49,478 nucleotides of DNA, taken from NCBI RefSeq assembly GCF_001039355.2, contig NW_019774436.1, forward strand, positions 456,629-506,106, in the 5' to 3' direction. Both the position numbers and the translations under genes were made by a program. The notes below the pieces were generated by a model that did no database searches, was not told where the DNA came from, and was given only the letters and a program-made list of their open reading frames with translations. Positions 27,783 through 41,225 of the stretch are shown here, piece by piece; position 1 is the stretch's first letter; each line of letters begins with the position of its first letter. Origin of the DNA: Lingula anatina. Taxonomy: Eukaryota; Brachiopoda; Lingulata; Lingulida; Lingulidae.

Positions 27783-30700
27783 GACAGGGATACGTGTTAC
27801 TCAGCACCTAGGTGCAACCCCCCCGACGGAAATCGTACACTGTCGCTGTTCCTCAGGGCTAGTAAAAGCGTTCCCATCACAAGATTTTTTACAAGCTAGA
27901 TTTTATTGTGCCCTGACACTCAGGGTAACTAGCACACCCTGCAGTCAGAAAGTAGAGACAGTGACAAACACACAAATTGCTTCTTTAATTCAAGTGCTTG
28001 ATGATATTTACTTGGGTATAATGATTGTAAAAGTGATGCAGAGTGGATCTTGATCTCGTTTAAGTGTTAAAAACCTCACCTCATTAATGGACTTCAACTT
28101 CATGGTTCTATCTTGTTATCAGATTCTTGGAATCTTTGGAATCATCCCAGTGCATGCTATTCAATAGCACTTACCTGGGTTAATCAAGTCATTAGAGGGC
28201 ATGACAGATAATAAGATGTTTAACTGTTACCTTGTTAACTTATTTTAGATATGTAATGGATTGTTGACAAGTGAGTCAGAGGATGACAGACCCCAGACAA
28301 CCCTGAAGAACAATTCTGTACCTGGTAAGCTATTATGAAGAATTTATTCGTAATGCTGAAAAACCCCAGATTATTTTACAATAAATTAAACAGAATGTCT
28401 GCTTTGAAAGATATCATTAAAATACCACTTGTAAAGTGTTTCAAATTGCTTTAGAGAGTCTATGTTGAATACATTGTATTTTAGATAATAGAGTGACAAG
28501 TGACTCTGCAGATGAGAGAACCCAGTAATCCCTGCAGAACAACTCTGTGACTGGTAAGCTGTTAAGAAGAATTTATTTGTAATGCTGTGAAGACTATTTT
28601 TTTAATTAAACAATATAATGTCTGCTTCAAAATACATTATTAGTACGGCGGTTTAAAATGTGTGCCTGCCAGTTGCTTTTAAAACACTTTTGTTTAAAAT
28701 ATCACTTGAAGATGATAAGTTGTTTAACTGTTACCTTGTACTCATAGAGGGACTTGAAGAATAATACATGTACATTTAGTTTACCCAATGGATGAGTCTT
28801 CAAAGAAAGGCCTTAAAGATTCCATTTATTAAAAGTATTGACACTTTGCCCATTTGCAAAGTAAATGGAAATTGGTGTGCTGGGGAAAACATGGAGGTTA
28901 ACTTTATGGTTCATGGAAAAAAATTGCCACTTAAACATGAGCTTTACTCTTTTTATGGCAGGAAGTACAGTGATGTTTCATCTTCAAACTTGGAACTTGT
29001 TAAATCAGACTTCAATTCAGCCAGAGGCCAGTGCAGGTTTCCTACTTTGTTTTTTACCCTAAAGTAATTATAAATAAATAACATGTCAAATATAAGTTTG
29101 TGGTTGGTGAAGTTTTGAGTCTCTTCTGTATGATTTGCAGTCTTCGATGTCAAATTAATAGGTGTCATTTAAGAAAACAAGCGAAAAACTTAGTATCTGA
29201 CCCCTCTTACTGAGGCGTCACAGCTACATGTACATGTACATGATTAAGTTGGTAGGAAAATTCTTATACTTGTCCTGTCACTGCATGTCTCCTTCACCAA
29301 CAGAAAAAGTCAACAGGTATAGAGAAAATGCAAGAACCCGTTATGTAGGAGATAATGGAAAACAGAAATTGAAAAGCCCAAATTTAATTTCCACATGTTG
29401 ATGCAAGCCTAAGTGCAAGAAACTGTAAGATGGTGACAACGCAACCATGAGAGACCACAGCAAATTGCGTAGTTAGTGGGAAAAAAAATAGAAAGTCACA
29501 TAGGCACAGCGCACTCGACCTTCATTATAATCTATTTGGACTCTCAGGAAGCTATCAAAACAGCTTAACAATCGGCAGATATTACCAGAACGCAGTTGTC
29601 TTCAAGGGAAGATGCCATGCCACCATTCCATGTGTATTTTGTGTGAGAGGTTAAATCAAAACAAGTATTGGGTATATAGCATGCAAACTACTTTCAGTAA
29701 AAATTTCTAAGAGTATGAAGCATGCTGTCTTAAAGGCCTAGCTTAGTGCATACACCTTAATATATCACAGAGGGTTTTTTCCTTAAAATTTGAACAATTT
29801 TTCGTATCCTCTAACTTACCATCTCCAAATCCACTGTGAAAGTTATGAGGTACGAATAAATCCTGTTTTTAAGTATTAATTGATGGTTTTTACTGTTACA
29901 AGAGAAATGAACCAGTCCAGGGCATCAAGTTATAATGGACCTTCAAAAAATAGGCAAATAGGAAAAAATTATTTCAAAAAGGGAAAAATGAGGAATTATA
30001 CTGTAACATATCTGTTTAAGAGCATACATTTCATCCATTGTGCTTCTTTAGTCAACAAAATTTAAACTGTGAAAAAAATCATATTTTAACATTCTTTGGC
30101 TTTCTTAACTGATGACTTAACTGATGAACAATCAGGTTTTTTACTAGACAATTTTCTTCCCTAATGCTGCACACTGTTTTGCTGGGATGGCCTTTTTTAG
30201 TCCTCATAAACAACAACACCATTTGTGATTTTGAGCTGTGGATTTGTGATAGCAAATGCTGAATCAGCAACCTAAACCACAATTTCATTGTGTGAATATG
30301 AAAATACTTGTTGCAAACACCGCAACAAAAATAGCTTTTACCTTTTCTCTCACTGTTTATAAATGGGTTCGATTTCTTTTTTTCCACTCGGAACTAATTT
30401 CAGTATGAAAGAAGATATGAAAAACTGCTAATTAGAGCTTTTGGAGACTCTTAAGTAAAAAAAATGCAACAAATAGGATACAAGTATTAACACATATTTC
30501 CAAGAACTTACAAATATCTATTTTCTATGAAATTAACATAATCATTAGAAAAATAGATAAAAAGCTTCAAAAATGAATTGAACTAATCTACAGTTCATTT
30601 CTGTATAATCTACAATTAATACTGCATATCAGTATGGGTGTAATGGAACGTGGTAGGTGAGGGGACTTAAGCTTGCTGTTCACTAGTTTTCATTGCATTG

Positions 30701-33700
30701 TTTGCAACAAGTATCTATGCGATGGCATAAATAGTTGTTTAAACCCACAGCACCAGGAACCGCACATGTGCAGTTCATTAAAAAAATTCCCCAGTGCCAG
30801 CAAATGCAAATACGCGGTTTCTGTGCTTGTATACACATAATGTCCACTATCATTTGTAACAATTTATGCTTCCATCACAGGAATAACCCGATGTTAGTTC
30901 TTTGTTTACTACCGGCTTTTGAAAGACATGTGATGAGAGTTAGATAATGAAAAAGCGATTTATTTTGACCCTTGTCGAGACGCTAAGAAGTCAAGATGGC
31001 GACAAGAAGTCAACAGAAGTAATGGAGTGAGAAATGTTCTAGAACTATTAAATATTCAGTCTTCGGGGAAGAGTCCTTGATATATTTTGATACTCCGACA
31101 ACAGCAAACATGATGTTTCTTTGGCTAGTATGAGTCGTCAGAAGATTCTGACGTGGAGCTAGATTTATGGAAAATGCTGATGATACTAGCTGCTGATTGG
31201 AATGGGGACATCGCTGATAAAAATTACTGTAACCATTTCTGTGGCAAGTCAGGCTAAATGCTGCCTGGTTTGCTCCATCAACTTGTCTTTTCCTGCTTGT
31301 GTATAAATACAGAGATGTCATATGTTACGTTGTACTGCATCAAGATGTCTTTTCCTGCTTATGTATAAGTACAAATGACATGTTTACTTGGGTGCTGCAT
31401 CAACATATGCCTCTTCCTGCTTGTGTATTAATACAGATGTAATATCTTTACCAGTGTGCTGTATCAACATGTCTTTTCCTGCTTGTGTATTAGTATAAAT
31501 ACCACGTTTACTTGTGTTTTTATGATGGGATTTAAGTTTTATTCGCGAAAGTGTAATATTTTCTCATGACAATGTTTTTGTATATAATTTGAGTGCAAAA
31601 CAAAATTTTATGTTATTTCTAGTTCAGTTGATAAATAAATAAATAAATTTAAAAAAAACTATAAAAAACTATTGAAAAAGGCACTTGTTTATAATCTAAT
31701 TTGTAATTATAAAAGTAAATAGGCGTAAGTCTTCTAGTCAGCAAGCCAGCCTGTATATTGTGCAGCTCTCTGACGTGATGTAGGTTTTTAGGTACAGCAT
31801 GAATCCCAGGAAATTTATTATTGCTCAAAAACTAAATATCTTTCTGAAATTTCCTGACATTGTTTAAAACATATTTAGGATGCCTATGAGAAAATTTCAA
31901 TGAATTATTTGGTAAAATGAAAAAGAATGTGCATGCTGAAATTAAAATTTTGTTTTTTTACTTCTCCTCAAGAAAAGCAAGTTCTCATTTCTACCTAAGT
32001 TACCAAATGTGAATAAAACTGATATGACTTTAAAGCTTACATTCTTGACTTTATAAAAATGTACAGTTTTTAGGTGTTTTCTAGACAAATGAATATATTA
32101 TCATTGATTAAAGAGGCTGCCTGTAAAATTGAGTGCACCCAGGAAGAGGCCTCAGGACCAACGGCACTTTTTAGGTCAGATGCTGTCAGGCTATATGGGG
32201 TTAAGATTATTATAACCCTTCATTATCATCCAGCTATTGAAAATGAGGTTTTTCCTCCATCTAATAATTCAATAATGCATTTATCTTTGCGCTGATTTAA
32301 AACAATTTAAAAAGAACTGGAAAATATAAAATATCAGTGTTTATATTTCATCACTGCAATGTATAAGTAAAGGCAACTCAATTTAACACATTTCTATTTT
32401 GAGATAAGATAATCAGTATGAGGTGTAACTTCATCCCTGAACTAGTTTTTATCATGACAATTGGTAGAGTTGACAATGAGTGTATAAGCTACAATCCTGT
32501 GCCGTCATTTTGGTTTAAATGTTTTTGTTATGGAGTTATGAGCCCCTAACTACAGATTTTCATAAAAAAAAGACATTATTTTGCTTTATCAATGATAAAA
32601 TCTGAACGAAGACTTTTAGGAAAAATCACTGGCAGGGTTTTGGAGTACTGAATGGTGTCATTCAATTGGTGTTAAAACGGTGATCGTGCTCAGGTAAAAG
32701 AGAAATTTCAGAAACTGATTTTTCAGTTTTTGCACCAAAATCACAATTATGACATCATCTGTAAGATGACATATGTGTAAATGTTAATTAATTTAGTCAC
32801 TGAACACTGAAGACCTATCTATTACCCAAAAGAATGTATGTAAGGCAGTAAATAAGGAGTTTTGGGCAAAGGGTGACAATATACTTAAGCTGTTGCTCTT
32901 TTGCAGTTAAAGGGTTTGGGTGTTTTCTTTTCATCCTTGGTCAGCATTTTGATGAACTTGCATATGACATCCAACTGCTTAAGAATACCACAAGTAGTAG
33001 GTCTGATGCCAAGCAAATGAACTTCAGTATGTTCCACACATGTAGGCATCTAAGGTTAACTTAAGTTTTAAGTAATCTCACTTTCCTGCACTGTGCTTTA
33101 ATAGGGCATGTAGGTCCAAGCATAATTAATTTAATATCTTTGCTAACCTTTCCAAACCTCCATAAACAGTTCAATGTTGCTAAAGTATCCACATTTTATT
33201 TTCCTATAACCAACATGACTTGACATATAAAATCATTTCTAGGCCAAAAATAGGAAAAATAGGAATTTTCTCTAGAAAATATGATAAAATAGGAATATCT
33301 TTAAAAAAATCATTATATCATTATTTGGTCAACTCTTTTGTACATGGTATACCTTGGTGATTCAGGCAAGTGTTGGGATTTCCCAGAAAATGAAACTTTC
33401 TGATAAACATGCACACACACACACACATGCATGCACAAACACACACACTTTTTACACTAATTGCAGGACTTTTAAAGATTCTCTCCAGCATCTTTTGGGT
33501 CTCGAAACATTTTTCTTGAATGATCTTCTTTTAAAAATTAAAGCATGTTGATGTCATTATATCCATCAGCAAACATTTTAGTCACCACTTTTTTAATCTT
33601 TAAAAAAATGCATTTGTCAATCCAGGATTTTTCTTTCATGTAACTTTTATGAATAATTCATCAAATGGTAAAAAATAAATAAAATAAATAAATAAATAAA

Positions 33701-33717
33701 TAAAATATAAAATAAAA

Positions 33718-33764
<47 letters not shown>

Positions 33765-36700
33765 ATACACCTTGACCAGGGATTACAGTTTTAAATAACA
33801 GTGAAGCAGATGAAAAACATAAAAACAAAACAGTATTTCAGTAAAAGTCAATAACTACCTCCTGCTCCAAGAAAATTATGTAATACATACATGACATTTC
33901 TATCAGTCCTTGACGATTACAGTTATCCCCAAGACAGCAAGAGTGGTTTTGAGAGCTGGCAGGGTTAATCTCTGCTGTCCTTGTCATACAAGCATCCAGG
34001 TTAATGCATTCCTTGGTAATGCTTATGCCACGTCCTGTGGTAGCAATAAGATCACTACAAGAACTCTGAAAAGATAAAGAATGAACCTTTTCATAAATAT
34101 GCAAAACTGTCCGTTACTTTGTTTGTACAACTTTTTGTCAAACTACTATTTTCATCACAAAATAATAGATGCCCCCCCCCAAAAAAAAAGACTCATTAAC
34201 TTCATTTTTGTTTATCAAAGAAGTAAAATACTACAACGTAGTGAAATACTTCCCACTCATAGCACTGAAATATAGACCAAGCTTCAAATATCAGCTTTAT
34301 CAGCTAGACAACTTATGCTTCAGTTATTAATTTTTTTTCTCCAGCATGCAAATATATTGCATACAATCCTTAACACAGAAATGTAAAGCCAAGACATTTG
34401 GTCAATTCCCTCTAATTGACTGGTCCCATTTATTATAATAATTGTGAAATATAGGTTAATTTTGAATAGTGAGTTGTTAACTTGACCATTTTTTTGTTTT
34501 TCCCTGACATTTTATCCTTTTCAATGCAATTAATCTATAAATCAAGTAAATTATTTTCCTCAAACGCATTACAGTGGTTCATAGCACTGAAGTAAGAATC
34601 ACCCTGGAATTATCATCTGGTCTCAAATAGTCAAATATAGGTGAAGATAAAAAGCAGCTTTAATTAATCATTTCCCTTGCATTTATTTCATGCAGCATAC
34701 AATTTCTTCAACTTCACAGAATTTGTCTATATTTCACCTGATACTTCCTGATATGTGCACTCATTTCTTTTTCTGATATTGGTCTGTACATTTGACAGCT
34801 TTGCTGCTTTATTTATGATATCTTTTAAAAACATCTTTTATTATTCCAAAGTAATTTTGCAACAATATCTGCACATGGTTCTGCAGTGAGAGTAAGAAAT
34901 GTTTTTCTAAGAATGTCCACAACCGTGACTGTGTCAATCAATATATACACCTGGTCAATTAATGTGACAGTGTACATGAAAAACATAATGAACATTGACA
35001 ATAATATCACATTTAGTTATGCACATAGTTATTATAAAAATTGCTTAAAGACACAAAACTAAAGTCATGATTCCTATAAAGTTTTTTCTTGTGGGGATCT
35101 AGAATAAACTTAGCTTGGTTGATGCTATAAATCGGCAATTTTAGGCAACTTGAAAAATCCAAGTGTCAATTCCTGTATAAATAAACTCTAAATACAGGTC
35201 TATTATAGTGCTTGGACCATTATTTAGAACTCTAATACTGTAGGTAAACTTGTATTAATGTGGGAAGAAAATACCAATCTAAGTGATATAAGGCAAGTAT
35301 ATGAGGTCAATTGTTCACAATACGTAATAAGAGATGCTAATAAACTATGACAAAAGAAAAAAGACTTGCATACTATACTTAGTCTAATCTATATATATAG
35401 GTTCAAACAAGGTTCAAACAATTGTGGACTGTAATCTAGCTACCATTATGCATGCATTAAAATGCATGTACAACTGCTTAACAGTTATGTGTTAGAAGTA
35501 ATATTCAATAATTCAAAAGTTAAATTATTCTATATGCATGATGATGAATGAAGTAATAAGTTTATCACAAATAAAATCAAATAAAACGTCCACATCCCTG
35601 TTTGTATGGTCCACTAAGAACACATGATCCATGTAATCTATGGGTTGGAAAGTCAAGAAGTTGCAAATCTACCTGATGTGTGACGCTGATCAATAAACTG
35701 CAGTGTAAAAAACAAGAGTGATTTTTAGATGATGGTGATAAATGCATTATAAGCTCTCATCTATGAACAGAACATACTAGACTAGACTAATTTATTTGCA
35801 CCTTCAGGCATGTACTGGGATTTAATCATGACTCCAGAGTTGATGGTATTTGATGACAGTGACACCTACATGCATGCATGCAGTGACTTCATCATTCAAA
35901 ACTGCTCACCTGGCATTAACTCACCACAAAGTACCCAAGTTATGGAGGAGGAACATCACAAGAAAACAGCAGCAGAAATACCATTCTGAATATTCATAAA
36001 TTAATGAATGAGGCATCATCAATCAACATATGGAGACATTAAAAACTGGAGGCATGCAAGTAGGTTTACTGGGAGAAAGAAAGACTTTTCAGTCCAGTGT
36101 CAATTAGTTTATAGGCTCAGATCTATTACGTAGACTTGCAAACATGGTTGAAATGGGTATATTGTTAAACCCACTTTTCAAATATTTAATGATTATATAG
36201 GCATATTATAAAAAGGATCATTACATGATAGTATAATTCATGGGTTTTGTAATGAAGTTTATGCAAAAGAATTGGTAACTGAAGAAGCAAAAGAAAATTG
36301 TAAATATCTTTATAAAGCAATACATAAATGGGTAATGACAAAAATAGAATGTTGAGCTTATAGCATATTCTCCCATAATTTCAAGCTAAAAAGAGAAGGA
36401 TTTAGAAAAGAACTAAATACACATAAACAAGCTAATCATGGAAACATTAAATTTGATGACTTTAAATTACAACTAAATAAATAAATGAAAAGTCAGAGAG
36501 ATTTATGTTACAAAGTTACAGTAAGGAGGAATAAAAAGGTTGAAAAAAGTTCAAAATATTTTCTAAATCTTGAAAAAATACATAATGCCAACAAAAGTAA
36601 TCCAAAACCAAAGACTTATAGGTATACTGTGTAAGATTACAGTTCATCTTTTGCAAGTACCATAATTATTAGTACCAACTGATGTGTTTATTTGTTTTTT

Positions 36701-39700
36701 TCTTCTCACTAGCATGTTATTTCACTAATTTACTTTGGTTAATTGCTAATAATAATAATAATATTATTATTATTATTACTTACAGATGAACAGATGACTG
36801 GAGAGAAACAGAAAAACATCAAACCTCACATGGATTGAAGGAATTATGACAATTACACCCATCCTTTTCTCACAAACGGCAGATTGGCAAAAACAGGTGA
36901 TAATGTAGTGTTTTGGGGAGATGAATATACTTTTAATAGCTACTAGTATTATAACAGTGGAACTGACAACTGACATACTTGAATAAAGCCTCCACTAATT
37001 ATATAATCCTGCATGACAAAAATCACTCAAGAGAGAAATGAAGTTTTCCTGTTATGGCAATGACGTGGGTGTCAGCAGGAGAACTGTGCACACGATAGCA
37101 GGCATAAACACAAGGAGCATCATTCAAGACCTTTCAGGTTGACGCAGAAGACACCAGTGGTAGAAAGGGTGCCTAAGCTTGCCTTACCATGGGTGAAAAG
37201 CACAATCTGCAAGAGACAGAAGGCTTTCCATTCCTGCCTTTAATACCTACGATAATATTCATGGTAGCTCTGATCATCATAGGTACTTGTGGAAATATGA
37301 TTGTTGTCTTTGTTTTTAGTTTAAAAAGAAAAAAGAGTACTGCAAACTACTACCAGTTCATTCTGGCCATTCTGGATCTTTTTGCCTGTGTTTTTCTTCA
37401 CCCATATATAATTTCCAAACTCTTCAATATGGACAACCAGACCAATGTGGTGCCATGTAAAATATTTGAATTCCTGATACACGCCAGTTTGTTATCAGAA
37501 GGACTGGTGTTAGTGGCAGTTGCAGTGGACAGATATTATGCCGTTTGCCAGCCAATGAAGTTTGTCAATGCTTTTAACAGAACCAGGGGGATGCTCATAG
37601 CCGCTGTCACAGTGGGGGTACTGTTAAGCATCCCCCTACTGCAATTTTATGGTGTTCATACAGTGCAAGAGAAGCCAGCATACAGCAAGTATAACCATAC
37701 AGTGACAAGATATTTATGTGATTACAGTGACATTTACCAAGGTTCTCTCAGTCAGGGTGTGTTTGGTGCTGTTGTTCTTCTCATGTTTTGTGTTTCCTTG
37801 ATAACAGTCACAGTGCTTTACTTGGTGATTGCCAAAGCCATCCATGACCGTCGAAGAAGAGTTGAACCTATCAGAAGTATAAGTGCATTTATGACCAAGC
37901 CTGGCCCAGACGCTAAAAGATTACAGAAAACGAAAGTTGATTCTCAAAAACAAAGTGTTAGTGAAAACATCCCTTCAAAATATTCCACTGAAGCTTCAAC
38001 CTCTGACTCAAAATCAACCAGATTTACAGCAAGATCAGAAGAGGTTGCCACGGAAGAAACCCAAGCCAAAAAAGTAACTAATACAGTTTGTGAACATGAA
38101 GAGGACACAAACAAACTGAAAAAACTAAACAAGAACACTCCTTTAATGACTAAAGTCTATTTTGAATGCCACCTTGCAAATTCATCTAAAATAGAGTATA
38201 TCAAAGATAAGAGTGAAGAAAACTGCGAAATCATTGATGATGCAAAAGTAATTAACCTTGAGCAAGAAAGTGGTACCTCAACAGAGCAGAAAAATTATAA
38301 CATGAAAGAAAGCACCATTCAGCAGGATAGCAGCAGGATTAAAAATGGCAGTCATCTTCACTGCCCTAGCCCAGTCAGTATTAAAACTAATGCCAGTTTA
38401 GATGATAAGGTTGGCAAAGGATATTTAGCCAAAGAACATGAAAAAACAAGTGCCTGGAACTGGCCAGATAAGCCAAAGCAGTTAGCCTCCAAGGGCGCAA
38501 AAGTCTTGTTCTTAGTTACACTAGTGTTTGCCTTATCATGGGCACCATTTTGGGTAATAAAATTTGCATCTATGATAAACCCAAATTTTTGGCCAGAGAA
38601 AACATTTGTTGACATCGCTTTTAAAGTTCTGTTGATGCATGCTTTCTACCTGAATAATGCTATTAATCCTATTCTTTATACCTTAATGAACAAGGCTTTT
38701 GCTACAGATGTCAAAGATGTTGTAAGGAAACTTAGGCAAAGACTACAACCAGAACTTTGAACATAAAAGTTGGTTATTTAAAAACAAAAATCTAGCAACT
38801 GAAGGGGCATGACTGGGAAAAACATGAACAAGGTGGTGGTATCAGAAAGGTACCCTTTGACTAAAAGGAACAAACATTTAGTAAGAATCATTTTTAGATG
38901 AATGTTATATACTCTTCACATAAAGGTGAATAATGAGTGTTGCATCCTAAAAAAAGGCAGTAGTGGATGGAACTGATAATGAATTATAGGGCAAAACAAT
39001 TGGGATGGTGTGTGTTTGAGAGAGAGAGAGAGAGAGAGAGTGTATGTGTGTGTGTCTGTGTGTGCGTGCATGTATATGTGCATGTCTGCATATATATATG
39101 CAGACATGGGGAAACTATCAGTCTGACAGGTCATGACTGCTTGAAATGCCAAAGGTCCTGCAAGATCTATGATAATAGGTTCTCTGGATTGGCAAGGTTT
39201 ATGTGCAAATACGATTCTTCAATAATAAATCACATATCAACATAGACCTAAAGATAAAATACTTAGACCCCATTCCCATAGATTTTAGATTGATCTATCC
39301 CTGTGGGGAATCTCACTAGATTACTGTCAGCTTAGCTGACTTAAGCGTCTGTCCCGCCTACTAAAAGCTGTAAGGGGGTAATTAACTATGGTGCGTGCTC
39401 GGCTGACTGCAATTTAGTGTGAACCCCCAGGGAGTTAGGTCGATCTTAATCTTAAATCTCTGGATCGATCTAAATCTCTGGGAATGCACCCTTAGTTTGG
39501 ACCAGGACTGAAATGGGAGGACCTGCAGAATTCTTGCAGTGCAGCCCCCCCCCCCCAACCTTCAGTATTTCCAAAATTTTCTCCATGTCTGCATATGGGC
39601 CTTAACATATACTAAATGCACAAAGGAGTAAGATCAATTGTAATTTCATTTATTAACAAAATGTTTTTTCACAAAAATATGAAGTGAGGGTCTTTGGATA

Positions 39701-41187
39701 CATCCCTTTATGTCCTGGCATTGTTTTTAAAGTCTATTTTGTTACTAATGATCAGAATGACATTATATATGTTTAGCCTGTAACTGAATTATACTATTGT
39801 GATTGAAAGCAGTGCGTATATATAAACATTTATATTGTCCCCTTATTTTCTAAATAATATTATTGCACAATTATATATAAATGGACTTGTTGCATCTACC
39901 TCACCTGAGAGTGCTCCATGTACTGTAGTATGTAGAAGGTGTATTAGGAATTAAAATTGTCAGCACATTTGCAATTATTCCATTACTCAAAATATCAAGC
40001 TGTGCATGTTACAGTCATTGTTACCATTATTGAAAATGACACCTGACAATCATTGCTAAACATCATGTGAAAATATAAGGAAAAATGTCCACCTTTTTTT
40101 TAATGCACATTTTTATGGTCGTGTCATTACGAATACTTTCTTTTGTGTATGAAAACTTTCTATTTGTTCCTGTTGTTCACTACAACTGACATGCTGTCAT
40201 ATATCAAGGAGTTATAACAGATAACTCCTTGCATATATGAATGCCTCATTTCTGACAAATAAAAATTTTAAAATGTAATAAATAACAGTGTTAAATGTTG
40301 TGTATTACTAACAAAAATAACTGACTCCTATTTCCATGTCTTTTTTTCCCATCCTATCAATAATACCAGGCCTCTGCCATCGTTGCTAATGCTAATTATT
40401 TTTCAATATCACGAGAAAGAGACCTTAATTTGATTGCTTCCCATTACAGTAATTTCAAATCATAGCTTAAAACTGATGGAAATCAAAGAGCATTAATCTC
40501 ACACGTTGTCAGCCAATGATAATATTATTAGTGCACTGATGTGCTTGTATCTCATCACGCACTTCCTGTGCACATGATATTCGATTCTTTTTTACAACAC
40601 AGACTATTCATGTCACAGCTTTAAAACTTTATCTCAATCCATGATCGATGCTTGGCACCCAGTGAGAATATTATTTCGGTACAGATTAGTGCACTTTTAA
40701 TTGCTCATTGATTTAAATGCATGAAATCTCTGTGGGTATAGGTAAAAATGAAAATAAAACAGTTGGTGGCTATATTTTCATTTTTTTATCCTAAGTATAA
40801 GACTATAAAATGATATCTGGTCAGTATTTTTTTTAAAGATTTTTTTGTCTTGGACACCTGGGAAGACCTCTTTCATTGCCTATTTGTATTTTGTTTTCAT
40901 AAAGTCATGATAGTAAAATGAAGATTGCCAAGACATAGAAACACAAGGCAAATATTGTGGTAGATGTGCATTCCATGTCAAAGGACACGTCTTCACAGCT
41001 TTTGACTAATGGAAACAAGATGTGCAAAGAGGAATTTATTCCCAGGAACTTTTCTGTGTCAGTGATATATTGACTGTCAGTCCCTCAGCTTTTGGGTTTC
41101 CTCATTTACACACATTTTAACTCTTAATCTTTTAGCAAGAACTTCAGCAGTTATATCATGCTTCAACATCTAAAACAACAACTGCCA

Positions 41188-41225
<38 letters not shown>

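Noticed and set aside
30079-30387. Minus-strand 102-codon ORF with [13 protein letters not shown], considered as a C2H2 zinc finger
   Set aside because: Finger spacing is not canonical (second His missing) and nothing supports an exon in the receptor.
30990-31017. AAGATGGCGACAAGAAG as a start codon of a plus-strand gene
   Set aside because: Good start context, but the frame stops after eight codons and no donor is evident.
31010-31321. Minus-strand 103-codon ORF
   Set aside because: Runs into the 60-bp tandem repeats and shows no domain; likely chance.
34825-35010. Minus-strand 61-codon ORF, considered as a further ectodomain exon
   Set aside because: The LU exons already join in phase across this intron, and no splice sites or known domain are seen. 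A 20-base match to 27421 is too short to interpret.
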